A stretch of DNA of 64,000 nt from Whalleya microplaca (lineage: Eukaryota; Ascomycota; Sordariomycetes; Xylariales; Xylariaceae), in NCBI GenBank assembly GCA_022497155.1, contig MU385715.1:62001-126000 (forward strand), in the 5' to 3' direction. Shown piece after piece: positions 12,861-24,957 of the stretch. Positions within the stretch are counted from its first letter, which is position 1. Every line of letters begins with the position of its first letter. The translations under genes were made by a program, and so were the position numbers. The notes under the pieces were generated by a model. That model did no database searches, was not told the DNA's origin, and worked only from the letters and a program-made list of their open reading frames with translations.

Positions 12861-14179
12861 CCTTATAATAACGTAAAACTTAATTTCTAGCAAAAGGACG
12901 AGACGTAAACTATATATTTAAATCTGTTAATAAACGAAAAATGTATATAATAAAAACGAAATTTAAGCTAATAAAAGAAGCACGTAAATCTTTTATAATT
13001 TTATAAAATTAATTAGGTAACTTTTATGATTTAGTTTATTAAAACTATAACGAAATTATATTTATTAAAATTGACGTTTTTAAAAAGCGTAAATATAACG
13101 TAATAGTTTTTTATTTAGCTATATCTTAAAATAACGTTAATATACCTATTAATTTAATATTTCTTATTATATTTTTATTTAAAACGTTAACTAATATTAA
13201 AATATAGTATAAAATAATAAAGCTCGAAATTTCCTATTTTATATAAATATATCGTTAGTTAAAGATATATATTTAATTTTATATCTAAAACGTTATTATA
13301 TTAACGGATTATCGGGGTATTTAAGCTATTATAAATTAAATTAGTTTAAGGTTAATAAATTTAATAAAAATAAATAGTAAGTTTATAATAATATTAATAT
13401 ATCTATTATAGTTTCGGCTAAATATATAATATATTTTAGAAAAGTTAAACCTAATATTAAATACGTTATTTAAGCTTCTAATTAAGCTTCCGGAACTAAA
13501 CGAAGTAAAAAATAAAATACGAAATACCTTAAAAGATATTTTTAACGATTTCGGTTATATAAGTATTATAGAAATAATATTAAATAACGAGTTCCGATAA
13601 AAGTTACGCGATAGATATAAAAATAAGTAGAAATGGCGTAAATTAATCGTAATATTAAAATTTAATAAAATAAAGCATTATGGTTATTATTATATATTAT
13701 CCGATAATAATTTTCTATATTATATCGTTAAATATAATTAAAAGCGGTTATATATATTAAATACTTATATAAGTAACGTTTTCGATACTATATATAATAA
13801 AAAATATTATTTTAGTCTTAAAAGAATGACTTAAAACCTTAAAGGTATAATTATCTTAAATTTAATAAAAAAACTATAAGGTTATATTTATAAATATCTT
13901 AATTGCCTTAAATGTAAATAAAACAAGTTTAAGCTAATTAGTTAGTTATAATTTATAAATAGCCCCTTTATTTCGTTTTATATATTAGTATAAAACTTTA
14001 TAGTTAAATTATTTAAAAACCCTCGCTTAATATTATATAAAATGTATTAGGTTTCGATAAAATCGATATATATTTAATTATAATTTATAGGTTTTTGAAA
14101 AAAATGTATATTAATTATAAGCTACTTTATATATATAATAAAAATATAAGCCGATATAATATTATAAGTATTGCTATTT

Positions 14180-14369
14180 TATCATTAAGGCATATCCCGT
14201 AAAGTTGTTTTTAATAAAGACCTTAAGTTTATTAGTAAAATATAGTAAATTATTTTCGCCCGTCTCGAAATAAAGCTTATTATATCGATAATTTATTATC
14301 TTTAAATAAATAGGCAGTTAAAAAAGAGAAACTAAGATATCGAAATAAGTATTAAGTATTATATATTAT
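14180..14369 (+). pseudogene. Integrase core of gypsy B, first part (broken)
   Basis: In frame, 14205-14360 gives NKDLKFISKI, then IIFARLEIKL, then a run ending NRQLKKRN*DIE. This corresponds to the second Asp region (SDRDPKF-like) and the conserved HPQTDGQSE-type segment with the catalytic Glu. The His-Pro-Gln motif has decayed. The reading continues after the low-mutation insert, at about 14610. The enzyme would insert element cDNA into host DNA. Confidence 0.7.
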
Positions 14370-14605
14370 GGCTAAATTAGGACTAGTTAGGACTAAAATT
14401 AAAATTAAGATCAGGTGGGGTACGCAAACGCTGCAATCACTCAGATGACTAAGCTACCTCACCTTACGTACATAGTGATTTTTAGCAGGCCTTATTAGGC
14501 TTGCTTCCTTTTTTTCTTTTCCTCCTTATGTTAATAATTTTCCTAGTAGTATAGCTAAATCTTAAGCCCTGTCTGTTATAAGCGTATACCCCGTAACATT
14601 ATATA
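14370..14605. mobile_element. Little-mutated insert inside gypsy B integrase
   Basis: A 236-bp segment with normal CA/TG content sits abruptly in RIPed DNA and splits the integrase. Flanks share attatata on both sides, a possible target duplication. It contains an imperfect inverted repeat (aggtggggta ... ctacctcacct, about 14413-14464) followed by a T/C-rich tract (14499-14525). No reading frame and no copy elsewhere in the window. It could be a short MITE or SINE-like element; I saw no convincing pol III A and B boxes. Confidence 0.5.
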
Positions 14606-15979
14606 ACGGCAATAAATATATAATAAACTACTTTATTATTAATTTTATAATATAATTTAAATAATTTAAAATTATTAATCTTAGATAAATTTTCTAACGA
14701 AATAATTTATAATTTTAAATTTAATTTAGTTTTATTTATATTAAAAGTTTTTAAAAAAACTATCGACTATAAAACGTTTTATAATTTCTATTAAAAAAAA
14801 GCGAAAGCCGTTATTAATTTTGCGGCCGATAATGCGAAAATATATTACAATTTTAAATATAATCCGCTTTTATTTAATATAAGTAAAGAAGTTTATTTAA
14901 AACTATATAAGGGATATTATTTACTAGGCGATCCGTTAAAGAAATGGAGCTAATAATATACCGGACCTTTTATAATTATTAAATGTATAGAAAATTTAAT
15001 GTATAAATTAAATTTTCCTAAATATTAAAAAGTTTACCGAGTGGTTTTAATAGCGTAACTATTTTTAATTCCGACAAGTAATAATTTATAATATTACAGA
15101 AAACCTAAACTAAGGCAGGTTTTTATTAATAAAGATAATAAAAAGTAGAAATTTTTCGAGATTAATTGTTTATTTAAATATAAAATATCGAAAGTCTGCG
15201 GCTGTCCCGTTTTAAAGTATCTAGTGTGTTAAAAAGGGTATAAAGCGATATATAATAAATGGTATTTATAAAAATTATTTATATAAAATATATTTAAACT
15301 AGTAATTAAGTTTAACGCTAAAAATAAGCTGTTTTTAAATAAGCTTAAGGTTAAAATAATATCCGAAGTAATAATTCTTATTTCTTTTATTCCGACTAAT
15401 TTAAATACCGATCCTTTTATTCCGGCTAATTTAAATTACGATTTAAGTTAAAATTAAAAGATTATCTACATTATCCCGAAAATAAATATCGAAATGTAAC
15501 TATTATAAAAAACTTTCTAAAAAAGTTATAACGTTATAATATATTTTATATATTATATATTTTATATATTATTTATATATTAACCTTTATTTATTATATA
15601 TAACGTTTTAAGTAATATAAATATTAAAAAAATATAAAGCTTTCTTTTTTATAAAATTATATTTCGTTACAAACTTATTTCGTTAATAATATAACCGAAT
15701 ATTATATTATTTTAAATATATACCTTTTTACGGAATTTATTATAACAGTATTAAAGAAATATCCGGCTTATAGCTATAACGAGAATAAATAAAATAAATA
15801 ATAATAAAATTTTACTTGTTAAAAAGCCATTATAATAAAATTAAAGAAATAGACTTCGCGCTTATAATTAACCTAATAAAAAACCTGTAAAAATATACCG
15901 CTAAAAACGTACTTACGGCTTTGTCCGATAATATTAAAACCTTTTAAAAGCGAGTTTTAATAAATATACTTATAATATT
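14606..15979 (+). pseudogene. Gypsy B integrase C-terminal part and 3' region (broken)
   Basis: Continuation of the gypsy B plus-strand frame after the insert, with protein-like sequence to about 15100 that fits the C-terminal part of integrase. Beyond about 15450 the sequence becomes non-coding AT-rich and no LTR is recognisable before the TRIM. Confidence 0.5.
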
Positions 15980-17016
15980 ATTTTAAGATAAGGTGTCGGA
16001 GTGAAGCGAAAGTGAAATATATTAAGTTAAAAATAAGTGTATATAATAGCTACTAAAGTTATATGTGTGACTATATAACTATTTAGTGATATTTTTTTTT
16101 TGAAAAAGTGAAGGAGATGTGAGAGAAAAGGTCAGCTATATATAGGTATATAATCTATTATAAAATGCCTTATGGAGTGCTTTATAACGTGGCTTATAAT
16201 ATAGCTTTAAGGGGTTTTTAATAGCTCCTAAGCTATTATTAATACCCGTAATCTCTTGCTTTATTACATCCCTCCTTAATGTTGTCTTAGGACAGGGTGT
16301 CGGGGTGAAACGAAAGTGAGATATCAAGTTAAAAATGAATGTATATTAGCTGCCAAAGTTATATGTATATAACTATTTAACTATTTAGTAATATTTATAT
16401 TAAAAAAGTGAAGGAGATGTGAGGGAAAAGGTCAGCTAAATATAAGTATGTAATCCACTGTAAATTGCCTTATGGAGTGCCTTATAAATACCCTATAAAG
16501 TGCCCTGTGGAGTGCCTTATGACGTGGCTTTAGGGGGCTTTTAATGGCTCCTAAGCTGCTGTTAATACCCGTAATCCCCTACCCCATAACAATGTTTTAA
16601 TTAGCGTTCACGTAGCTGAAAAATCTGAAAAAAAAGAAAAATAAAAACACGCCCCACACTTAAATGCCTAACTTTTAAATCTGAAAAAAAAAATTTCACC
16701 CTAGGGACCTTAGGGTAATAGGTTAAATAGCTATAGCTATTAATAATAATAGCAGTAATAATAGCAATAATAATAATAGCAGCAGCTTAAGTTAAATAAC
16801 CTCTTTATAAGCCTCCCTAATAAGTAATAATAAGTAATAGTAAGTTAGCTAGCCATAGCTAGCTATAGCTTTTAATAGGTTAAATAGCTATAGCTATTAA
16901 TAGCAGCAGCTATAATAGCTTAAATTAAGTTAAGTGACCTTTTTCTAATAGCTGATAGCAAGTAATAGCAGGTTAGCAGGTAATAATAAGTTAGCTAGCT
17001 ATAGCTAAAGCTGCTT
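15980..17016 (-). mobile_element. TRIM element, rearranged copy (T1) with two tandem LTRs
   Basis: Minus orientation. It has LTR-a 15980-16268, a 15-bp remnant containing the polypurine tract (tccctcc on the plus strand, 16269-16275), LTR-b 16284-16591, then the CTG-rich internal half to about 17016. The 5' LTR and the first half of the internal region seen in other copies are missing. Flanks read atatt at 15975-15979 and 17017-17021, possibly a target duplication, but in such AT-rich DNA this is weak. Non-coding throughout. The arrangement fits recombination between TRIM copies or one element inserted next to another. Confidence 0.75.
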
Positions 17017-18477
17017 ATATTAACGCTTTTCTTATAAGATTTACTCGATTTAAAGAAGTTATAAAAGTCCCGGTAAAAAACCGGATTAAAAAGGAGCCGG
17101 AAAACGTAATACCTTAAAACAATTAGACTTTATTTTTAAAGCCGAAATATTATAAATTAGTTTAATTAGTTTAATAATAAAAGTCCCCCGGGATTTTTTA
17201 AATAACTACTTAAATAACACCTTTCTTTTATTAAAATATATTTTATTAATATATAGCCTTTTATTAAAAATAAAAAATATATTTATTAATATTAAAACAA
17301 ATATTTATATTATAATGAATAGATTTTTTATAAAAAAAATTAAATAATATTTATACCCGGGAGTTATTATAAGATTTATTTTAAGATATATTAAAGGGCA
17401 TAATAAAAAAGGTATTTAAATAATTAATAAAACCTTACCACTAAATTTACGGATAAATAATTATACTTTTTACGATAAAACTTTTCTCGTAATAAATATA
17501 AAATATAACTTAATTCTTAAAAAAAGCTGATTAACTAATAAAAATATACTAATAAATTATCGGCGCTAATAACTAATATACCTTACGAATATATCGCGTA
17601 ATAATCTTCCGGATCTTTATAATCTCGATATAAAAAATACAGAAAACCTCCTTAAAAATAATTCTTTTTAATTAAATACTAACCGCCGCAATAAAGCATT
17701 AAATAAAAATAAAAAACGTTATATTAACAGTCGGGCTTTTAAATTGAAAACGTAATATAAACTTATACTTATTAAAAAATAATAAAAGTCGTATATTAAC
17801 AAGTTTAAAAGCTAAAAAAGCTACGCCGCCGCTTAAAATAGCCCTAACCGAAACTAATAATGTAATTTATTAATTAGCGACTAAAAAAATTATTTAACGA
17901 CGTCTTTAAAAACGTCCCGGTAAGCTTAAATAATAGGAATTTATAAACTAAAACTTACACTTAAACTTGCGACCTTTTACTAAAATCTTTATCTTATAAA
18001 AAAAGCGCGTTAATAAAAAAAGCGAATAGAAATATAATATAAAAGGCGTTTATAAATTACGAAAAAACGTAATCGGTTAATATAAATAGCAACTAATAAA
18101 TATAATAGTTATTTATATAAAACCTTTTTTTAAAACAGCATACAAAACTTATACTTATATAATTATACTATATAAAATCGACTAATTAATATAAGATAAA
18201 AAAATAAAGCCTTTCTTAAAAAAACGGAAAACCTAAAAAAAAAATATAAGAAGCTGTCTTAAAAAAGTACCGGAATTTATTTTATATTTTTAATAAAATT
18301 AATTTAAATACTCTATTACTTAACCGCGCCTCTAACTATAAAATAAAATAAAAAAAATCAGCTATAGATTTAAAATATAGCCTTTAATATAAAATATTAT
18401 TAAATAAACTAAAAGTAATCTATAAATACTTTAATAGAAATTTCCGCAAAAAATCCATTATCTTTAGTTCGACTTTA

Positions 18478-18860
18478 TAAATAGCCTTTATATTATTTGC
18501 CTTTAAAACTAATAATAGCTTGCGGTTTTATATAAATTATCGAAAGTTAAACGCGCTTATAAAAAAAGACAAATATTTTTTACCGTTTATCGAAAAAACT
18601 TTAGCAAAAATTTCTAAAGCTAAAATCTTTATTAAAATTAACGTCCGATAGGCTTTTTATCGCATTTATATACGATTAAAAAACGAAAACCTTATAACGT
18701 TCCGAATATAATACGGCGTATATAAATATAAAATTCTCCCTTTCGGACTTACAAATAAGCCTTTTATTTTTTAATAAAATATTAATAACGCGTTTTTTAA
18801 TTTCCTTAATAACCTTTATAATATATATATAAATAATATTTTAATTTTTTAAAGTCCATC
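18478..18860 (+). pseudogene. Reverse transcriptase domain of gypsy A (broken)
   Basis: One frame gives YRKLNALIKKDKYFLPFIEK at 18538-18597, then AKIFIKINVR*AFYRI, then YGVYKYKILPFGLTNKPF, then YINNILIF near 18825. These are the consecutive Ty3/gypsy RT blocks (YRxLN, K(Y/F)PLP, KLDxxxAYHxI, PFGLxNAP, YxDDIL). The stop replaces the expected Gln before AFYRI, and the catalytic DD reads NN; both are RIP-type changes. Clear family assignment; enzyme inactive. Confidence 0.93.
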
Positions 18861-20299
18861 GAAAAATATTATATTTACGTATAAAAAGTTTTTTAGCGAC
18901 TAAAAGACGCGGGCCTTTAAGCAAATTTTAAAAAATGTAAATTTCACGTTATTTAAACAAAGTTTCTAGGATATATTATAAATATAAACGGTATATATAT
19001 TAATCCCGCTAAAATGTAGGTAGTTTAAAATTAGGCTATATTAAAACGTATATAAAAAATGTAATCGTTTTTAAAATTTTATAATTTTTACCGACAGTTT
19101 ATACCCTAATATAATAAAACAGCTAAGCCGCTTTTTTAGCTAACGCGGACGGAAATCCGGTAAAATTGGAATGAACATTACAATATTACGTTTTAATAAC
19201 TTAAAAATAACCTAACTAACGCCTTTTTATTAGTATACTTTAACTATAACAGAGATATAAAAGTAGAAACTAATGTATTTAACGGAATATTAGCTAGCGT
19301 ATTATTATAATAAAAAAATAACGGTAAATAATATTTATATATGTTTTATTTAAAAACGATATATAGCGTAAAATTAAATTATAATATATACGATAAAGAA
19401 ATATTTATAATAATCCGTACGTTATAAATTTAACGAGTAAAACTTATCGGGATATAAGTTATTCTTTTTTTAATTATTACTAATTATTATATATTAAAAT
19501 ATTTCGGAATTAAATAATATTTTAATTTATAATAAATAGGCTAATCGGAAATATTAGCGGAATATAATTTTATAATTACCTACCGGCAAAAAAAAAATAA
19601 TGTAGTAGCGGATATTATTTCGCGTAAACTAGAATTACTGCGTATTTAAAAGGCAAAAATGCTAGACTAAAGGCATAAGACCTTATTCCGATTAATAACC
19701 TTAACCGAAATTTAAAAGTTATAAATAAATACCTTATATATAAAAGTAAACTCCTTTTCGGAAATCTTAATTTTAAATAATATAAAGTTCCTTTTATTAA
19801 AAAAATTTAGCGTAATATTTATTAATAAAATACTATAAAGAAATAAAAATAATTTTAACCTTAAAATTTATTATAGAAAAGTACGTAATAACCCTTTAAG
19901 CTTATAATAAAATACTAATAGCCTTATATTACGCGGGACACGGCTAATTATATTTAATAAAAATAAATTACGCGCCCGACTTTTAAAAAAGATATATAAT
20001 CGATTACTTATAATATACCTAAAGAAAAATAAAACCCGGAAATTTATCGTTACGTAATATTAATAGGTAAAAATATCCTAAAACGTTAATATATTTATAG
20101 TTAATTATTTTAAATGCCGCCTTATAAAAATATCTCGTAATAAAATTTCTAATTTCCTTTATTTATTACCTATTTTAAAAAAGGTATAAAATTATATCGT
20201 TATAAATTTTAGAATAATATTTAAAAATAAAAAAACGTAATAATATTTTTATCGTTATTAACTATTTAAAAAAACAGGCTTAATTGATAGCGTATATTT

Positions 20300-20690
20300 A
20301 AAAAGCGATAGCGCGGGATACCGTATATATATATTATAACGGGCTTTTTTATATTTTTAAAATCTTTAAAAATATTATTAGCGATAATAAGCCTTACTTT
20401 ATTATAAGGTTTACCGATAAACTTTCCCGAATAATAAACATTAAATTAAAATTTATTACGTTAAAATATTATAAAACGGTAAAATAAGTTAAAATTATAA
20501 ATATAGATATTAATTAAAAACTATAGCCGTTTATTAATTATTAATAAAATAATTAATCGAACGTATTACTAACTATAGATTATATATAACCCGCTTTATT
20601 ATATAAATCGACCGGTATATCTTTTTATAAGGTAAAAATAAGTTTCCCGATATTATTTTATTTCGATTAATAGCGACAAATAAAAGCTAA
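20300..20690 (+). pseudogene. Integrase core of gypsy A (broken)
   Basis: The frame through 20380 gives DTVYIYYNGLF, FKNIISDNKPYFIIRFTDKL, then IKLKFITLKYYKTVK, then PFINY, LLTIDY and a run ending STGISFYKV. This follows the order of a fungal gypsy integrase: a G(T)P-x-NIISDRG segment with the second catalytic Asp, a TTxYHPQTDG-type segment (decayed), and the NDWxxLLPTID and STGxSPY blocks. Several stops interrupt it at Gln or Trp positions. Confidence 0.88.
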
Positions 20691-21669
20691 AAATATAGCA
20701 GGTTTTTTACTTAAAAAAGGCTTTTTAAAAAGGAAACGTAAAACTAAATACGGAAAATATATAATTATATAGCAATTATACATAAAACTATTACTAAAAC
20801 TTAAAAACAAATAATATAAGAAATGAATAAATATTATCGGAAGTTAGATTTTAATATAAAAAACTATATTTTTATTATAAAAAAACGCCAGTTATAATAA
20901 ATAAATCGACCTTTTAATAAGCTTAATTTTTTTAATATAATAATATTCTAAAATCGGGGAACGACTATTAAATAATATATTTCGGTTAAAAGTTTTTAAT
21001 AATTAAATGGTTTTTAGTTTATATTACGCTAACTAATTACGGAAATATCCGAATAATTCCCTTAAAAAATAAAAGTCGGAAAATCTTACTAAATAAATAA
21101 TCGAGCTAAAGTTACGGAAAAAAAATAGGTTATAAAAATAGTATTAATATTGCGATTATACTATTATAAATTTTAGTATAAAGTTAAGTAAATCGGATAA
21201 AATGCCGATAATATATAATATTTAGCTAGAAATTTTAAAAATGCTATTATAAAATTAAAAGAATTCTATATAAATAATCCGGAAGCGGCCGGTTTTTTTA
21301 TCCGCCTAGAGTTATAAAAATAAGCCGTAAAAAACGATCGATTTAACCCGGATTACCTTAATAACGACAAGTTTATATCGAGATAACAGACGGCAATACG
21401 GAGGCGCGGAAAGGACTAATCGAATAATAATAATAGTAGTAATAGTAAAAATGTTACGGCTATAAGCGCGTATATATAATATTTTAAAAAGACGGACCTT
21501 TAATAAAGTGTAGAAAAGTTTATGCTATTGCCTATTAAAATAAAGGCCCGATAGCGCAGTAGTTTAAATAAATACTTAAGGCAATCTCTCTTTTTGTTAG
21601 AAAATATTTTATGTACGCGAGAAAGTCGGGGTTTAATTTCCCTTTAAACTTTATACACTTTTTTTTTCT

Positions 21670-21676
21670 AAGGGGG
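21670..21676 (+). promoter_or_regulatory. Polypurine tract of gypsy A
   Basis: The aaggggg run immediately before the 3' LTR start (tagttacgg) matches the usual position of the plus-strand primer in LTR retrotransposons. It supports both the strand and the 3' LTR boundary. Confidence 0.75.
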
Positions 21677-21908
21677 TAGTTACGGAAAGTATATATCTAT
21701 ATAATATATAGACTACCTATTATTATATATTCCCGTATATTAATTAATAACGGCACGGCAAAATAGTTACTGCCCGGCGGGGGACCCGGCTTAAATTTTC
21801 CAAACAATTCTTATAGTTTAAAATAGCTTTCCTCCCTATTTATTTATAAATATATAATTAGTACTTATATTAAAGCCTTGCCTTTAGCTATAGTAGTTTA
21901 TACGTAAG
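21677..21908 (+). repeat. 3' LTR of gypsy A copy 2
   Basis: A 232-bp copy of the family A LTR. Compared with the copy at 62816-63044 it carries many CA-to-TA and TG-to-TA changes in its first 100 bp, a direct picture of RIP acting on one copy more than another. It ends tatacgtaag and is followed by tttaa. Confidence 0.88.
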
Positions 21909-22330
21909 TTTAATTTATTATTATAATATAATTTCATTAGTTATAATTAAAAAAACCTTTTTAAAATATATAGATTCATTAATCGAAAAAATAAAGTTTT
22001 AAAGTTTTAAATTTTATTAAGTATTTTAAATTAAATTAATAATAATACAGGATTAAATTACTTAACATTCGGGATTTTTTTGCTATATATTTTAAATAAA
22101 AATAATTAAGTTCGGTAAGTATTTATTTCAATAATAAGTTTCGTTTTTAGCCGTATAATAAGCTTTATATCGGGTAATAACTTATATTAATATTTATTAA
22201 ATATTTACCGAAATATAAATATATTTTATAAAAATAAATGTCCCTAAAATTTTATTATTATTTATAAAGCTTTAGTTTATTACTATTTTTTATTTTAAAA
22301 TAAGTAATAATATTAAATTATTAAATTGTT

Positions 22331-22400
22331 TTATTATATAATCGGAACGTTTCGATATAAAATCGGTAAAGTTTTATTTTCCCGGCTAATATTTAATAAT
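22331..22400 (-). pseudogene. RNase H end of gypsy C (broken)
   Basis: On the minus strand the frame gives FIIKYQPGKQNFTDFISKRS, close to the conserved Y(R)PGKxNxxADxLSRR segment that ends the RNase H region of Ty3/gypsy elements. It fixes the strand of gypsy C. Confidence 0.8.
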
Positions 22401-22543
22401 GAAGTTAAATAAAGCTAATAATATATATTATTTAGCTTATTTTATATTAAGTTTTAAATTAGTTATAAAACTAATTAAATTAGCGTAATTTATATAGACT
22501 TTTCTAAGGAACTTATTTTTTTTAAAAGTAATATTACTAATAT

Positions 22544-22819
22544 TATAATGGGGCAGGGGATTACGGGTATTAACAGCAGCTTAAGAGTTAATAAAAGCCC
22601 CTTAAAGCCACGTTATAAAACACTTTATAAGGTATTTATAGGGCACTCCATAAGGCAATTTACAGTGGATTATATACCTATATTTAGCTAACCTTTTCCC
22701 TTACATTTACCTCATTAAATAGTTATATAATTATACACATAGCTTTAACAGCTATTATATACACTTATTTTTAACTTAATATTTCACTTTTTATTTACCC
22801 CGACACCTTATCTTAAGAC
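22544..22819 (+). repeat. Solo LTR of the TRIM family (T2)
   Basis: 276 bp, starting tataatgggg (from TGTAATGGGG) and ending cttaagac. It is flanked on both sides by aatat (22539-22543 and 22820-22824), a perfect 5-bp target duplication; with the LTR ending in CA it would be 4 bp. No internal region follows. It is inserted in gypsy C and probably arose by recombination between the two LTRs of one element. Confidence 0.88.
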
Positions 22820-23389
22820 AATATTTAAACGTATTAATAATAACTAATATTTTTTAATTAGAAATTTTATAATTTAGTTTTAATCCGGTAAATCTCCGTA
22901 ACCGAAAGGCTATAAAATACTAACGCCTTTTATTATTTTATTATAATAAAGTTTTAAATATAGCATTTTTTAAAGCGTTAGTCTTTGTTTTTATTCGCTT
23001 TATTAAATTAAAATATAATAATAAAATATAGCCATTAGTTTTTTAAAAGCTTTTTTAACTAGCTTATTTCAAAAGCTTTATTTTAATTTTTACCTTAATA
23101 TATTTTTCTTTAATAATGATATTAACAAAGCTATAATTTAAGAGAATTTAATAATAAAGCTGCAGTAAAAATTATAAAACTTAATAAATTATTAAATTTT
23201 ATAAACAACTATAACTTAAGCTAGTTAGTTATAATATTTATACAGTTTTAATTTATGAATATACCTATATTAAATATAATATATCTTAAAAACTTTAATA
23301 AAAGTTAATAAAATATATATTTTAATAACTTAATAAAAAACTTTATATTTTAAAATTATTCGATAACCTTTCGGAAATAATTTATATAA

Positions 23390-23695
23390 GTTCCTTTAAT
23401 AAGGGAAAAAATAAAGATATCGTTAAGGTAAGTTATATAAAATATATTTAAAATCCTATAAAAAGTTTAATAAATTAAACTTTAAAAGATAACCGGGATA
23501 TTAATAAAGCTTATAAATATTATTATAAATTTATAATAGTTTTATATAATCCGAAAAGCGGTTTTTTATTTATTTTCTTTTTTAATATAAATACGGTAAT
23601 AAGTATTTTTAAGGTCGATTTACGAATATATTTTAACTTTTAAAATTTTATTTAGTATTCTGAAATTAAAGGTAAGGTATAGCGATTTTTAACTG
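23390..23695 (-). pseudogene. Reverse transcriptase domain of gypsy C (broken)
   Basis: The minus-strand frame gives NRYTLPLISEY, then KLKYIRKSTLK, then a run with KPLFGLYKTI. This matches the KNRYPLPLIxE, KxFTKLDLR and WKTAFRTRYG-type blocks of chromovirus-like Ty3/gypsy RTs. The DD box is not clearly visible. Broken by stops. Confidence 0.78.
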
Positions 23696-24455
23696 TTATT
23701 TTATTTAAGCTTTTATAATTTATATAAAACTAAAGGCTACTGTTTCTTTAGGTATAAATAATATAGAAATACTGGCAGGACTTTTTAAATCTTAAATTTT
23801 ATAATTAGCCTTTATTTTAATAATAAATTTTTAAAGCTTTTTTAATTTATTATAAGTAAAAATAAAATAAAATAATAAGGTATATTTACCCCCGAAAATA
23901 AGTTAATAGTATAATTAGCTTAGTTTCGGTAAAATAAAATATCGGCTTTATTAGTATTAAAAAATCGGAATAGCCTTGAAAAATAAATAAAAGATTTATA
24001 ATAGTTTTAAACGTTATAATTAAAAAATCGGGGTTATTTTTATTTTATAATTTCGGGATTCTTTCCGGGAGTTAAATAATTATATAATAAACGGCGTAAT
24101 TTCGGCACTCTCGGGTAAATTATTTAAGGCTTAATAATTTTATTAAAAAGCTTATAATACCGAAATACTAACGATTTATAATAAAATCGAGAATAATTTA
24201 TTAATTTTTTAAAGTTAGTTAGTTTAAAAAAAATAAACTCCCTTTTTTTAAAAAGTTTTAATCGATAATAATATACGGGTATTAAAACCGGCGGTTAATA
24301 TTTTATTTATTTTTTATTATAAAATTAACTTAGAAAATATTATAAATTAATACAGTTTATTACTTTAAAGCTTTAAAGTTAATAGCTTTAAAAAAGCTTT
24401 TTTTAATTTATATTTTAGTATAAATATATAATTAATTAAGTTTATTAAAAAATAA

Positions 24456-24566
24456 TGTAATAAGGCAAGGGGATTACGGGTATTAATAGCAGCTTAGGAG
24501 CTATTAAAAGCCCCTTAAAGATATATTACAGGGCATTTTATACGGTATTTATAAAGCATTTTATAA
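24456..24566 (+). repeat. TRIM T3: first piece of its 5' LTR
   Basis: 111 bp starting tgtaataaggcaagg, equivalent to the first third of the LTR. It stops at the copia insertion and resumes at 41557. The two pieces total 320 bp, exactly the length of the 3' LTR at 42653-42972. TRIM target duplication candidates are aataa (24451-24455) and aatag (42973-42977). Confidence 0.85.
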
Positions 24567-24767
24567 TGTTAAAATAACGTTTAGTTTAGCCGTGCGATTA
24601 GGGGTAGCTAATTAAGCTACCCTAGCGCGAAAAGATTTTTATATTTTCTCCGCACGAGGAATTCCCTCACTTTTTTTTATATATAAAATATATATAATAA
24701 TATAATTTTATTATAACCTTTAATCGTTTATATAATACCTACATTATAATATAAAGCCTATTTAATA
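24567..24767 (+). repeat. 5' LTR of copia K
   Basis: 201 bp, starting tgttaaaataacg and ending tttaata (from ...ACA). It contains the palindrome gtagctaattaagctac and a ttagcgcgaaaag-type block shared with the 3' LTR. Just downstream, tggttatcggctt resembles a primer-binding site complementary to the anticodon half of initiator tRNA-Met, used by some copia elements, allowing RIP changes; this last point is inference. Confidence 0.9.
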
Positions 24768-24957
24768 CTAATTAATGGTTATCGGCTTAATTATCGCATA
24801 ATTACAAATTAGTAAAAGAAAAAAAACGAAATCAAGTTTTATTACTGCCGGTATTAATTAAAGTAGTAAATATAACGTTTATATTATAACTTAAAAATAA
24901 CTTTATTTTTTTAGCCAGTTAAAAAAGGCAAGTTTATTTTTTAAATATCCGAGTTTT

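Larger units (their letters stand above)
7991..15979 (+). mobile_element. Ty3/gypsy retrotransposon B (RIPed)
   Basis: Plus-strand element in the order gag-like region (about 8200-10700), protease-like region (about 11160-11450), reverse transcriptase (about 12240-12860), RNase H and integrase (about 14180-15000, split by an insert). RT and integrase are recognised from in-frame translation; gag and protease are assigned by order and general similarity. Stops are frequent and mostly at expected Gln or Trp codons. Neither LTR could be identified: a solitary candidate lies at 7736-7990 and the 3' side abuts the rearranged TRIM at 15980. Its RT resembles the fungal gypsy group also seen in gypsy I, but the two are not near-identical copies. 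Confidence 0.8.
17022..21908 (+). mobile_element. Ty3/gypsy retrotransposon A, copy 2 (RIPed, 5' end missing)
   Basis: Plus-strand element beginning within gag, in a region colinear with copy 1, followed by protease region, RT (18478-18850), RNase H, integrase (20300-20690), a 3' non-coding region, a polypurine tract and the 3' LTR. Its 5' LTR and first ~1.8 kb are absent, removed or separated at the TRIM junction. Reading frames are conserved apart from RIP stops, so this was once a normal gag-pol element. Confidence 0.9.
21914..24455 (-). mobile_element. Ty3/gypsy retrotransposon C, 3' portion (RIPed)
   Basis: Minus-strand element. Its RT lies near 23390-23695 and its RNase H near 22331-22400. 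Integrase and 3' LTR are missing because the element is cut off by the gypsy A LTR at 21908. A solo TRIM LTR (22544-22819) is inserted in it, and the right side is interrupted by the TRIM/copia/gypsy nest at 24456. The 5' portion should resume at about 42978. It is the oldest layer of the nest. Confidence 0.8.

Noticed and set aside
16136..16327. 63-codon open frame on the minus strand
   Set aside because: Spans the junction of two tandem TRIM LTRs; not conserved in other LTR copies.
24567..24767. Initially taken as a separate small palindromic element
   Set aside because: The partner at 41351-41551 in direct orientation, equal length and matching target duplications show it is the LTR of copia K.
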